Below are positions 40,101-51,700 of a stretch of DNA of 64,000 bases, one piece after another. The position numbers were made by a program, and so were the translations under genes. The notes beneath the pieces were generated by a model. The model worked only from the letters and a program-made list of their open reading frames with translations. It did no database searches and was not told the DNA's origin. Positions within the stretch are counted from its first letter, which is position 1, and the number at the start of each line of letters is the position of its first letter. Origin of the DNA: Trichuris trichiura (Eukaryota > Nematoda > Enoplea > Trichinellida > Trichuridae); assembly GCA_037903355.1 (NCBI GenBank), contig JBAJFE010000050.1, positions 1,116,001 to 1,180,000 of the forward strand, written 5' to 3'.

Positions 40101-42315
40101 TTTTTCGTCCGCTAGCATTGTCCATAAACAACAACACCTTGATTTGCATACTCAAGCTAAGAAGGTAGTCTTTTACTTGAGTGACAGAGCATTGCTGAAA
40201 GCAATGCGATAATAAAGTTTTCGTTATCCAGGCGTTATGCATTCACATCATCGGCAGCATGCTTTTGGCTTTGTTCTAGGGGGCGTTAGGATTTGCCGAC
40301 TTACAGAGAGGGTCTGGCTTTATCATGTGACCAGCAGCCACGCATGAATAGCTTTCGGAATACGTGGCTACTGGTTCCTGTCGATCGCACATCTACAGTA
40401 GGATAAGTAAAATCAGGTTCCACAAAACAAAGTGTTAAGCCGCGGGTTGACAAGCCTGAATTTTCCGAGTATTACTTTGGTAATTGTTCTGTTGATGTAG
40501 TGCCTTTAGGCTCCACTTGCCAGTAATAAATTGCGGTGCTTGTTGTTGACTGCGTCAGCGTATGCAAAGATTTTTGGAGCAGCATTGATTTCAACTAAGT
40601 TATTGTTCCCTCTGAAGGCTAACGCTGTTATGTAAATTTCAGAGGGATTGACTGGGTTTACAGCGTAAGCGTAATCTGTTTGCTTGCGCGCGGTGTTCGT
40701 TGGTTGACGGAATTGCGGGAATGTCAGAAGCAAGTAATTGTTGCGCGAGAAAAACTTGAAATGTCTTTTCAGGAATGTCCGCTGAGATGAGTCTTAGCTT
40801 TGCCGGGCAATCATTGCGTGTCATTCCCGCGAAAGTTCTTTCTCCCTCTCGATGAGTCAGCAAGCTTTTGTATAGCTAAGCGCTCGCAGGCAAATATCGA
40901 AAGCTCATTTTTATTGATTGATTAGCTTTTTTCGCGTAAACAATGCTGAGCATTCAAAGTGAAGGAAAAGTCATTGCTTTTGAAAAGTTGCTCAACTAAG
41001 TTTCATCGCGAAAAAACAGCGTATCGGTGAAACTGCTGAAGAGAGTAATTTTTAGTCATCCTTATTATCCGCCGATGAGGCTTTTGGTCTCCAATAATTA
41101 ATAATGACGTCAAAAAGCGTAGCTTGCACGAGTTGGCTTTACTTCGCTTTCAATCGCGCTTCCGCTGCTTTTAGAACCGTATTACCCCCCAACCTGTTCC
41201 GGATATTCTTTAATAAAAGTGTTGGACAAAGTTCTTTCAGCCTTGTCCTTGTTTGCTTTTAAGCACTGTTGCTTTCAGGCTCTCGTAACGCAATCAACGC
41301 TTGTTTGCGTATGATACGAAAGCGATTTCCGGTTCGCACGTTTCCGCATCTAAAGTTGCATCCCGTTTTCTTGCCGGAAATGTTGTCTCCTTTTCTTACC
41401 GTGCCAGTGACGATTCGAGCTGCCGAATGGCAAGAGGTTGGTTGAGCGCGCGGTTTTTGGCCTTGTGCAAATTTGATTGGCGCCTTTCCGCAGCTCGATT
41501 TGGTTGATGGAATGGCCATTGAAACGTTGGTCTGCTTTGCGTACTCGCCGGGCCACTTTTTCGTCCACCAGCCGACCCATCCATCTTACATGCATCTTAA
41601 TCAGTTTCAAGCGATGATGAGCTACATTTACGAACGCGATGGCGGTGCAATGCCAAGTTTGAATCCAATTGTTGGTGGGTCGACTGTTTCATTCGTTTGT
41701 TAACTTTTTTCAAAATCTTTTTGTTCTCAGAGAACACTCAGTGCGCGGCATACTGCGAGAACGGTTGGTACAGGGCGATAGTATGCGAACTTAAGCAAGA
41801 GAATGGCAACATATCAACTGCCCTTGTCAAGCTACTCGACTGCGGAGGTTACTTCGAACTGCCGGTGTCGGCTCTAAAGCAATTGCGGTATGCAAATGAG
41901 GATTGTATGTTCCATTGCGTGACGTGCAAAATTGCAGGGTCGAATGTACCGGTTTTCCAATACAAGCAAACGAGATAATACTTCAGGGAGTAGAACCGGC
42001 TAATGGTAAGTTCTTGTCGTCTTTGGACGTATTCGAAGCGTAATGTTCATCTTTAAAGATACCGATGAGTGGAGTGCAGAAGCGAAAGGCTATTTTGAAC
42101 GTCTCACCGAATCGACCATAATTCTAACCCGCGTTAGTGAAACATTGCCGAGTGGAGCTAAGTTGAGCGACGTCTATTTGACAAATCCGGTGAGAGCCAT
42201 TCTTCTTCGTATACTGTAATTGCTAATTGATTTTCAGGAACGTCATTCGTTGGCTGCTTTACTGGTAGACAACGGTTTCGCCAAATTCGTCCCCGCGCAG
42301 GGGTCGAACGCCTAA
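37107..42315 (+). CDS. AKAP1: AKAP1-like KH + Tudor domain protein, 467 aa
   Basis: Resembles AKAP1 of the mitochondrial outer membrane, which tethers PKA and binds mRNA; its fly relatives also act in RNA handling. Nine exons: 37107-37338, 37399-37556, 38166-38406, 41279-41436, 41494-41674, 41731-41887, 41938-42005, 42059-42189, 42238-42315, GT-AG, phases consistent. The first 135 residues are low-complexity (Gly/Asn/Ser). The KH domain (about 150-230) shows IYNFELPNDLVGLLIGRHGAH with the GxxG loop, and IRKRFP closes it across a 2.9-kb intron. An AKAP1-type extended Tudor domain follows (FAYSPGHFFVHQPTHP, GWYRAIVCELKQ, LLDCGGYFELP, TGFPIQANEIIL, LLVDNGFAKFV). No PKA-binding helix or membrane anchor is evident from this start, so upstream exons may exist. 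A TTTTAG acceptor-like site abuts the ATG. The identity rests on domain order; the related TDRKH/Papi family is the alternative. Confidence 0.82.
39253..40106. repeat. Giant hairpin (foldback) in AKAP1-like intron 3
   Basis: Left arm 39253-39705, 12-nt loop 39706-39717, right arm 39718-40106. The arms are almost exact reverse complements over some 390 bp. The left arm carries about 72 extra bases near 39478-39550. The tip stem is GAGCAACAATT/AATTGTTGCTC. The same 96-residue-type ORF appears on opposite strands in the two arms, which is a trivial consequence. A 14-bp direct repeat (GTCCGCTAGCATTG) stands at 39198-39211 and 40107-40120, outside the arms. In the pre-mRNA this would form a very long double strand. 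Confidence 0.88.
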
Positions 42316-42321
42316 AATAAA
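42316..42321 (+). terminator. Polyadenylation signal directly after AKAP1-like stop
   Basis: AATAAA begins at the base after the TAA stop, so the 3' UTR would be about 15-30 nt if it is used. Confidence 0.5.
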
Positions 42322-43258
42322 AGCGGCGTGACAATTTTCTGTTGACACGAAACGCGAAGTTTTGTTAAGTTTGTTTTTTTCACGCATTTATCCATTCCTA
42401 TTTATTTGTAAACGTCAGAAGTGCACCTTTCTTTTGCGCTTCGGTTTTTTTTCTGTTTTCGTTTTTCTTTGCCGACGTTTTACGTTGCTCATTGGTGCAC
42501 CAGTGATAATGAGACTCGCACACTTAACGGTTTGTCACAAGCTTATTCGATATTTGTTACCCGACCGTCGTTTCGGGGTAACCTCACCGCAGCAGTGTTG
42601 GCATTTAACTGTTCTCCCTCTCTCTGTCTACGTCTGTCCTTTTCTTTCTTTCCGCGTGTATGTGTGTGTGACCGATTTCAAAAGCAATCTTTTGTTCGCT
42701 GTTTGGTTGACCAACGTTCACCGCCGCTCACGGACGTCTTTGAAGGCCTCTAGGTTTGCGAAATTCTTGTTAGGCAAAGTATTTGTTAGCCAATGGAATG
42801 AATGCTCAAGTGGTTCAGTCGTTCGCGTTGCAATGTCTGTTTTTGCAGCCCTTTACCATAATAGGCTTAGTTCGTCGGTTTTAGCGTGTTTTTGGTTTTC
42901 CAAGTTTTCCTCTTTTCTCTAGGAAAGTATCGTTATTGCTATGCCGATATGATGGCCTCTCTTTTCGTAGAGGTGGAGAGATGACGTTTTGGTTTTGAAA
43001 AAATGCGTGAAAGTAAAGCTTCCTTTCCCAGTTCTGCTCTGATCAATTGGTCTGCCTTTATCCGGCTTCGATATTCGTTTTTAAACGAATTCTTTACGGC
43101 GAAAAGGTTTGTTCCAAAAAGCGAAGCAATGTTTAGCAAGTCGAGCGTTTATTATGACAAAATATTCGCTTATAAATTACGTTACGCAAGTTTCCGCCGG
43201 ATGCATAGCCGACTAAAAAGCCTAATTAATTTGAATATTGTGCCTTTTCTGTATCTCA

Positions 43259-43456
43259 GACCACCGCGTTCATACTGTACATTTGTCGGCCATCTTGTTA
43301 TACCTTTTTCTAAGTCTAAGCCTAAACATAAGGCTTGTAATTGTCTCAGGTTTAAGTAATAGCAAAACAAGACGACCAGCATGCTGCCCAATAAGCGCAA
43401 AACAATATAGTCGCATGGTTGTTTAAAAAGAACCTGCATTTCTCAGACAGTATGGT
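43259..43456 (+). mobile_element. Short MITE-like repeat (AGGTTCC family), copy 6
   Basis: Starts ACCACCGCGTTCATACTGTA and ends AGAACCTGCATTTCTCAGAC followed by AGTATGG. The internal AAGTCTAAGCCTAAACATAA and GGCTTG...CAGGTTTAAG blocks and CAAGACGACCAGCATGCTG match copy 3. Confidence 0.65.
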
Positions 43457-43715
43457 AGGCTAGAAACAAGGCCATATTTGCTAAGCTGCAGTGCAAAACG
43501 ATGGCTGGTGCCAAATTTCTATGACTAAGCGGACTTCAATGTCTTTTGTATTATTAATAATACTTCAATTAAAGGAACTTGAGCGACTAGTTTAAAGAGC
43601 GTGTATCGGTCGCGAAATCCTATGTCATTCTTAAAAGCAAAACATACGACATTTTTAGAGGTTTTTTTCAAATTTTATTATTATTTAGTACAAGAATTAC
43701 CGTTTTTGAAAAAGC

Positions 43716-43753
43716 TTTACGGTATTAACCCTTTAACGGGTTAATACCGTAAA
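43716..43753. repeat. Perfect 16-bp hairpin with extended outer arms
   Basis: TTTACGGTATTAACCC (43716-43731), loop TTTAAC, then GGGTTAATACCGTAAA (43738-43753). Outside, GTTTTTGAAAAAGC pairs with GCTTTTTCGAAAAC across a small bulge. A direct repeat GAATTACCGTTTT flanks the block near 43694 and 43834. It looks like a small foldback insertion. Confidence 0.75.
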
Positions 43754-44823
43754 GAAAGCTTTTTCGAAAACAAAAAGAAAATCAAAAAAACTCGTTACGA
43801 AGTGGAAGAAGAAAAAGAAAAAAATGAAAAAAAGAATTACCGTTTTGTTAAAGTCCCAAAAGCTCTACACATATTTTTGTCTTGAATTAAACGATTATTT
43901 CATATTTTAAAATTTTACAACTTGCCTGTGATGTATTTGCTAAAACATGCGCAGTATAAGGCCAGCTTACATCAAAGGACGCTAAGTTAACGAGAATTGC
44001 CGGTTTAATACAGTAATGCGAAAAGCAGGTACAATTTTGAATGCGAGCATTTAAAACAAATATCATTTCGAAACAAGCATTTTTCATGAACGGAGCTTTT
44101 TTCTGCTACAGTAATTTGTAATAAATTTTAAATTAAAGGCTAATCTTGGCGTTTCATTTTTCATGCTTGCAACCGTTGCTCTCGTATTTGTGCATTTTTA
44201 ATACTACATTCAATCTTAGGTAAAGCGTTAAAGCAAATACAGAATGTTCTTTTGCTGATGACGACATATAACATGTTTCAAAGTTTTAAAATGGGAGGTG
44301 CTCGTTTAAAAGAAAACAAGGCTTATCGCAAGTTCAAAACTTAAAAACTCTTTTCTAGCAACATCATTTTCAACTACCTTAGCTATAATAAAACTAAACT
44401 ACGCATAGCCTCATTCTAACAAGCCTGTTGAACAAGGTTTTTATTCGCTACTCGCTGGTTCCGTCGAGTGCAACTGCTCAGTTGATATCCGAAAAATAAA
44501 GTCAAACTCTTTTGAACCATAAACAATCTTTCACGTAGCATTCCACAACGCTTCCTGCCTCTAATGAGAAACTGGCTTCTAATTAAATGGTTTTCTCTGT
44601 CCGTTTCCTGCTTCTTTCGCGCAGGCCTGATAATTTGCATGCTAATTTGACAAAAAAGTCTGCGTGCCCATTTTGCTGAAATATTCTCCTTCGCAGGGCG
44701 TAGGTATTAAGAAAAGCTTGTGGGCGAGAAAAGATTGAACCTTTTACTCAGTAATACTGTAGTTTGCAATGCTCAACACTTACACAAGTTTGTAGCTTGC
44801 GTATTCTGCTGATCACATTTCAG

Positions 44824-44828
44824 CGACA
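44824..44828 (+). promoter_or_regulatory. Acceptor-like site 5 bases before ATP synthase d start
   Basis: CACATTTCAG ends at 44823 and is followed by CGACA and the ATG. The spacing is typical for spliced-leader addition; a 5' UTR cis intron is the alternative. Confidence 0.45.
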
Positions 44829-45923
44829 ATGGCCGCTCGTAGAGTAGCTCGTAGCGCAATTGATTGGGCTAAATATTCAAAGATAGTTATGGAACACGAC
44901 CGGCAGCAATTTGAAAATTTTCGCTCCCTTTGCCAGCAGCCGTTGCTTTCGTAAGCCAGTATTCACCGACATTTGCGTACATTTAGTCATATTTTGTCTC
45001 TTGTAGTATAAGCGCCCTTCCCGAAAAGCTACCGGACATCGATTGGAACTATTACAAAGAGAAAATCGCCGGTTTTTACAATATTTCGGAATTCGAAACG
45101 AAGGTTTGTCCTTTTGAAGTTGGATAGCTTAGCTAGCTTTTGAGTTGCTTAATTTTTTCTTCTACTCCTCGTAGAACTGTTTGCACGGTAGGCTTAGGTT
45201 CGTTTTTTGCTCACTTTTCTTTAGAATCTCTATTATCGTGTTTTTATGCATTATTTTGTATGCTATTTTGCTTGACTGTATGATAGTCTTATCTTTTGAG
45301 TATTGTAGTTTCAAGTGTACTTATGTCCAGTTTAAGAATGGCAGTTTTTGCGCGGTTCTTTTCAGTTGCGCGTGCGCGTAATTCCTTTCATTTTATCTGC
45401 TTTTAGTACAAAGCACTTAACATAGCGCCCGCTAAGCAGCCGGATCATTTACTGAAGCAAATCGACGACGCGGAAAAAAAAGATGTACGGAATTTTGATG
45501 GTCGATTTTATGTCAGCCACAATGTTGTAGATGACCAGACTGAGCAAGTTTGTAGCAGCAAATGAAGCTGTAAAGAGAATGTGTGAAGACGAAGTAAGAT
45601 TTGCTTTGTGAGTTTTGTAAATTCTTCTTATGTCCATGTTTAGCTGAGTCGGTGGGCCAGAGTGCCACCAGTTGATCATTGGTTGCCGGAAGAATATGTG
45701 CAGTACGTACCATCTGAGAATGAAGCTAGCGACAGTAAGAGATAAGTGAATTATTTTCGAAAGTATCCCTGAGCAATGTTTAGTAGCCGACTACATTCGG
45801 TATGACGACCCGGTGGAACAGTACTTAGACTTGGGTTACAGACGTGTTCGTATCATGAAAGAAGAAGAGGGTGACTTCAACGGTTACTTCCAACAAAACC
45901 TGCAGGCTGTTCATCCATCATAA
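44829..45923 (+). CDS. ATP5PD: Mitochondrial F1Fo ATP synthase peripheral stalk subunit d, 196 aa
   Basis: Part of the stator stalk that holds F1 against Fo in the inner mitochondrial membrane. Exons 44829-44950, 45007-45103, 45407-45484, 45531-45593, 45644-45734 and 45784-45923, GT-AG, phases agree. The N-terminus (MAARRVARSAIDWAKYSKIV) matches the subunit d start (R.....IDW). LPEKLPDIDWNYYKEKIA and FETKYKALNI correspond to the PPAIDWAYYK and FEKKFNALKV segments of the mammalian protein. The charged central helix (DAEKKD...LSKFVAANEAVKRM) follows. The protein is about 35 residues longer than human subunit d, with a hydrophilic C-terminus. The 46-nt intron 45485-45530 is among the shortest in the window. 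AATAAA occurs near 46189. Confidence 0.88.
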
Positions 45924-48722
45924 GCAGGTATTTTAACCTTCGACCTTTATTCAAATGTACATTATGTTTTACTTTTAGTTCCTGCTCTACACCAATTCTC
46001 TTGCGGTAGTAATTTCGTATGGATATATTTCTGGCCGGAAAAATAATGGGCAAATTAAAGTAGCCGTCAAAATAGCGTTGTGCCGTTCTACTACCCAGTT
46101 CTTTTCAAAAATTTTATATTTAATCAAAGCTATTCAGACCTTTAAGTCCGAACAAATCTTAGTTTTCATGTAAGTATGAAATGCAGGTACAATAAAAAAA
46201 TAAACTAAAGGAATAGTTACTGGTGCTTCGTGCCTTGATTTCTCTTTAGATTACTGTAGCCATTGTAATGTCAAATACTTTCATCAGTTCGAGTGTAATT
46301 AGTTAAACAGCCATTTGAATTTCAGCAAGAAGTGTTGTCATGCTGGTTATACGTTTTTAAATGTACTTTTTGCCCAGTTTTCAATTTTACTTTTCACGTT
46401 GACTCGTAGTGCTTTCGAGCATATACTTCCTTTATGGCGCCAAGATTTTTCTAACCCTCGATGCTTTGGTCATGGAATCTTGCCGTCTATCCTGTGCTTC
46501 CCTATACCAAGCCTAAACCAAGGTATAAGGATAGCATAGCCATAAGGTAGCGAGAAGGCACCGGACTGCTTCGTAGATGTCGCTACTGTAGGTTTGCGGG
46601 GCCATATTTGAAAAAAACCTTAAAAAATGCCATTCACGACTTTGCTTTCACACTTTGCCAAATTTTATTCGTTACGTGTAATACTTAGGCAAAATATGCG
46701 TCATATTAAAATAGACGAGATATGTCACGCGTTGCCTAGCTTTCTGTAAAATGCTTTCGTTTCATACATTACGTGTAACATGCATCTAAGTTGAAATAAA
46801 AATTAAGTGTCCGTAGAACTGTTGATGTGTGAAAGAAAACGGAGATTTGTTAATTTTTTAAAAAAGATGAATCTTGCACGCTTTTGTAGAAGCAATGTAT
46901 GAATGTGGAATCGTGGATGGTGACACAAGTTAAATGCCCAACGATTTAAAGCAAAAAGCCACCGTGGTTTGACTCCGCCTGCATCGAACATGCTTTGCCG
47001 AAATACGGTTTATCTAATAATGATGCGCAGGTTTGTTTTCTTAATTACACGACTACTTGAATTTGCCTGATAAATCCTAAGCCACGTAAGCACGTATTGA
47101 CTTACTTTGAATGGGGCTGTTTTGTTTCGCTTAAGAGCTTAGTTTTCTGTGGCTTTTTTGCATTATTAACAGACGCGTAAGCAAGCTAAAACGTTGCGTG
47201 ATTCAAGCGTGCCCATGTCAGACTTTCACGCTCTGGTAGTAACCGATGAGCTCTTGTTTTCATAACTCATTGAATATTAATGTGTTTATTTTAATTTTCA
47301 CTTTTAGGCTATCCATGTGGGACGTCGCGAGCGCTAAGGGTGAACAAAATTCAAAACATTTCCTGTCAGTTGATCTGCAAGTTAGATTTTAATTCTCACT
47401 TGAGTAGCTGCATTGCAGATGAAGCTTCTACGCATTCCAAATAGTTAAGATCTCGTTTGGGTTAAAATAGCGGTGCACTTTGTGATGTTAAGTAATAGAA
47501 TACGAAAGCACTGATGGTTGATCATTTTATTTGTTGTGTCCTTAGAATGAATGAAAAAGAGCAGCTTTACGAAGATGTTTTAAATCTATGACTAATTTAT
47601 TTATTTTCTTATTTTTGCTGCTGCTTTTCTTAATCTTACTGCTGAGATAGCGTTGTTTATTGTTATTCTTTGCCGGTTAAGTTTTTCAAAAGGAAAAGAG
47701 AAGTGTGACGTATCGATGACATGTTGGACTTGATTCGATTCTCATTAAGCAGTTGGAAAGAATATCAATTATTTGGGGATACAAGGGTTGATGTGCGTGC
47801 TTGCTTGAAGCGTTTTGATGAATGAAGAAATAGGCAGCAGTCAATTTAGTCTTTTTCTTATTGGCTCTCATTTAGTTGACTTGTTTACCCGCTGCTGCAA
47901 GTTTTACGTCGCATACTGACTTCAACAATTGCATAATTGAGATAGCGACTGATAGATGCGGTAATTTTCCATTTTTAAACAGCCGAAAGTCCCGAGACAG
48001 CTTTGTACCGTATCGAATCAGTCGTCAATGTAATAACTCTATTAGTTTGCTGGAAGTTTTGAAGTTTTTTCCAGCGTTGATTATCTTTGTTTGCTCCCGT
48101 CAACTTTGCGAATGGAAATCGAACAGTTTGAATCCAACTTTTGTTCGCAGCATCGCATTGCTTGAAGAAGCCGTTCCACTAGTTGCAAGGCGCTCTTGTA
48201 AGCGCGCAAGCCTATCGCGTTGCCTTGTACGGACCTATATTCTTTGCTGCTTCCATATATGGAGCAAGTCACTCGACGGCCGTTGCGAATGGCCATTTCG
48301 AAACGTTATTCGCTCTTTGAAGGATGCATTGCGTCAATGCTATCGATCTTCAAATCAATCCATGTTTACGAAAGACACTTTAGTTGCAGGAGGAGGCGGA
48401 AGGTTGGTCGAAGATACTACCATGTCTGCTTCTAACTTAGTCGCCGAGAAGTAAGTACGCTATCCTCTTCTGAAGGAGGCTAATGCTTACGTGAGCTTAG
48501 TACTGTTGGCTTTGGCTTGCAATGGACCAGAAAATTCCTATACTTGTGCTCTCTCTCTTTCTACTTTCAGCCGTTATTGATTTGCAGGCTGAACTTATTC
48601 TGGCGTTAGATCAGAGAAGTGCAGAACTTGAATACATGACCAAACATTGTCGTTTCGTTGTGACCGCTTGACAAAACCTTTTAAGTTTTAAAAGACTCTT
48701 TTGCCCACATCCTTTGTTGGCA
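45924..48722. other. Intergenic region, no recognised gene
   Basis: A 192-codon open frame spans 47876-48454 (+), but it has no recognisable domain and starts from a non-ATG codon. A weak, very diverged AGGTTCC-type repeat may lie around 46455-46570. A good acceptor (CTACTTTCAG) at 48561-48570 could bound the 5' UTR of the next gene. Confidence 0.45.
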
Positions 48723-51700
48723 ATGGAAGTGCTACGATTCAGCGACCTGTTAAAGAAAGCTTCAGAAAAAGCCAGTGATGTTCTTCATTCTTTGGGCATT
48801 GGTAAGTGAAAAGCATTTCTTGTTTTCAGCTTCTTTTGCTATATCTCCGTTTGTACTGATGATACTTGTTTTGACTTCTCTGCGGTCGTTACGCAAGACT
48901 CGCCAACGCGCTATTCGGCTTAGGCGCAGTTCGATTTCTTACGAAATGATCTTTAGCTGCATCAGTGCGACTTTCGCTTCCGTAATCCATCATTATGTCT
49001 AGGCGATGCTGCAAAATTTATTGGCAAAGATGGCGAGCTCATTTATTCAAAGAATAATGTGTGCGTACACGCTATCGGCAGCTCGGGAGAAACTAAACAT
49101 TGCGCTGGCTACTTTAGCGTCATTTGCCAAAAAAATGAGGTAAGTTTCAATTTCTCCATGTTGCTACTCCAACATGGCCAGCATGCTTCTATAAAATTAA
49201 ATAGGGTTTGCGTTTTGTACTTTTTCTTGTGAAGTAAAAGAATGTAAAAAGTAATGCTGAATAGTTGTTTACATTTGTCTTGATGCCGACTCACTAATGA
49301 ACGACGGACGTGTCGCTCTCTGTGCTTGACCTTCAAACTTGCGAGGCGGATAACGCTCGGTAAGAGCTCTGTGTGCAAGCCGCGACTTGTTGTCTTTGAG
49401 TAACAAAAGTCAATAACTGCGCAGTCCTCATCGTAACTACACCGCGAACAAGCAGAGATGTTTTGGTTGTCTTTTGGATGCGCTTGCCAAGGGGCCATTT
49501 TTCCTTTGATGCTTCATCACACATGAAAATTGGACCGCCCTATCTCATTGATTGGTTACTACGTCGCATGGTCAAATAAACTAATTAGCATAATAATTTT
49601 AGTTGATTTTTAACCTGAGCGCATGTGATCGATGCTTCATGTTCGACAGGCAAAGCGTTGATATGATATTTTAATGCTGTAACGCATTGAATGCCATTCC
49701 AGTTCGCTGAGTCGGTAACTTCGAGCCAAAGCGAATTGTGCATTATAGTTTCCGCGTGGAAAAATTCGAAAGCGTAAGTGAGACTTGAAAGGAATCAATA
49801 ATCATATTACGTCAGCCTTTGCAATTTCGCTGTGATGCAAAGAGATAACGCCTTTTGTTAAGCGAGCGTCCTGTCGCATGCTGCTATTCAAATGGTGCGA
49901 TTAGAGTTATTTATTAAAGCTATACAATCTATATTCCATAAGGAACACTTTAAATAATTAATAAATCAAAACAGTGAAATATGGCTGTTTAAAAAACAGC
50001 ACGAATAATGAAGACGAGATACATGAAACTTCTCCTGTTGAAGATGAGAAGGAGGCTAAAAGGGTCCTGAAGGCTACGACCTAAACAATGCCAATTAAGA
50101 ACATCCCTTACGTGCTTGAACTATGAAACTTGGGGGTCATCATTCAAAACTGTTTGCGCAGAAACTCCTTTCTGTGACGCATATGATTTGCTCAGCAATT
50201 ACCTTGCTTTTCGGACAGTTCCTATTAGTGCACTGCTGCTAGCTTCCCGCCAGTTGCGTACGAGTATTTCCAGCGGGATTTTATAAAAACTGTATTATTA
50301 TTTTCAAGCAGTTCAATTAACAGGCTGCTGTTTTTGTTCAGTTAAATGAATTGCCGTTTCAGACGAGCGGATCCACGTTGTTGCTGCAGTGGTGCCCGAA
50401 TGAATCTTTGCAAAAACATCCGGGCCGGCTTGCTTCACTTTCCCCAAGATTGGGGCATACTTCTTCCGAAAGCTCCGAACGATTCCGGCAACGTTCGAAT
50501 GACTTCCAGTATAATCAAGTAAGCGTATGGCGCACTGTCATTCGTACTGCAAATTTGTTCCGAATTACTGGTTAATTTTTCTGGGCATTTATCAGGCCTT
50601 CTCATTAGCGTGCTCGAAATGAAGCTGTTAGCTTCTGATATAGTGTCATATACTACATAGCGGAAACATCGAAATCGTTTCGAAAATAATGGGACTACCG
50701 TATATACCTGCGTATAAATAATTCCCTTTTTATTTCAGGCGATGTGAGAAGCGAATCTGAGCGTTGTTAGCATTAAGAAATTTTATATCCTTGTTAGTTG
50801 ACAACGTTAATTTTGTAATGGCCGCTTGCTTTATTTGTAGAGTCTTCTCCCCGGAAGACTGGTCGAGAGCATTACCGAAAGCTTTGTAAATTAAAACTTC
50901 TGCTTTCCAAAAGCTCAAGTCGTAAAAATCACAAACGTAGCCTCTATTGGTTTTATTCTACACTTTAAACTACTGAGTTTAAAGTGAAACTTTTGATGCT
51001 CAGGTTCCACGAGTTTAAAGCAGCTAATTTAGACTGAAAAAGATGCGCAAGTTCAGCGAGTTTAAAATGGCTACTTTGTACGTGCAACTTTTCTTAAGGC
51101 GGTCAAAGATTTTCATGACGTAGACCATTTATTTGGGGTAGAGATCCCGTTGTTCGCGTTAAGATATTTTTAAAAACTACGTAGCTTTCACATAGGTTAC
51201 AAAATTTAAACCGGCGCTTACTTAAGGGCATTTACTTGCTGTGCTAAGCTATAAGATGGGTGAAAAACTAATATGCTTCTTTTAAATGCAGAAAAAGCAA
51301 AAGTCATTCGGTCAGGGTGAAACCGTGCAAACTGAAGCGGGACGAAAAAATGAGGCGAGTGATTTTGGCTTCTCTGCGCGCAGTCACGTGCGTATTTTCG
51401 TAGAGCGCGGAGGCGAATAGTCGTCCTGAACTGAAAGCTCGAAGTATCGACCATCCTTTGAAAACAACGCGCAACCATGAAGAAGGAGATACTCCAACAA
51501 CTTCCGAAGAGGACGCTGAATTATCGACGGAAGACGGGGATTCGCCGGCAAATATCTCTAGTTCACCTTACAGTTCGGCGGGAGAAAATGACGTCGATAC
51601 AACTGCCGGCGATAGCCTTCGGTACACCGGCAGCGGTGTGTTGAAAGGCTTGAAAGATTATGAGCATTTAAATGAAAGTCCGGAAGAATTCGCGGAACAG

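Larger units (their letters stand above)
42322..44828. other. Intergenic region with repeats
   Basis: The T-rich open frame at 42362-42922 lies just after a polyadenylation signal and resembles no protein. An AGGTTCC-family repeat is at 43259-43456 and a hairpin at 43716-43753. Nothing is recognised from 43900 to 44818. Confidence 0.5.

Noticed and set aside
42362..42922. 186-codon plus-strand ORF
   Set aside because: Starts from a non-ATG codon in T-rich DNA right after the AKAP1-like polyadenylation signal; no motif.
46455..46570. Seventh copy of the AGGTTCC repeat
   Set aside because: Only a few scattered words match and the right-hand tag is missing; too weak to call.
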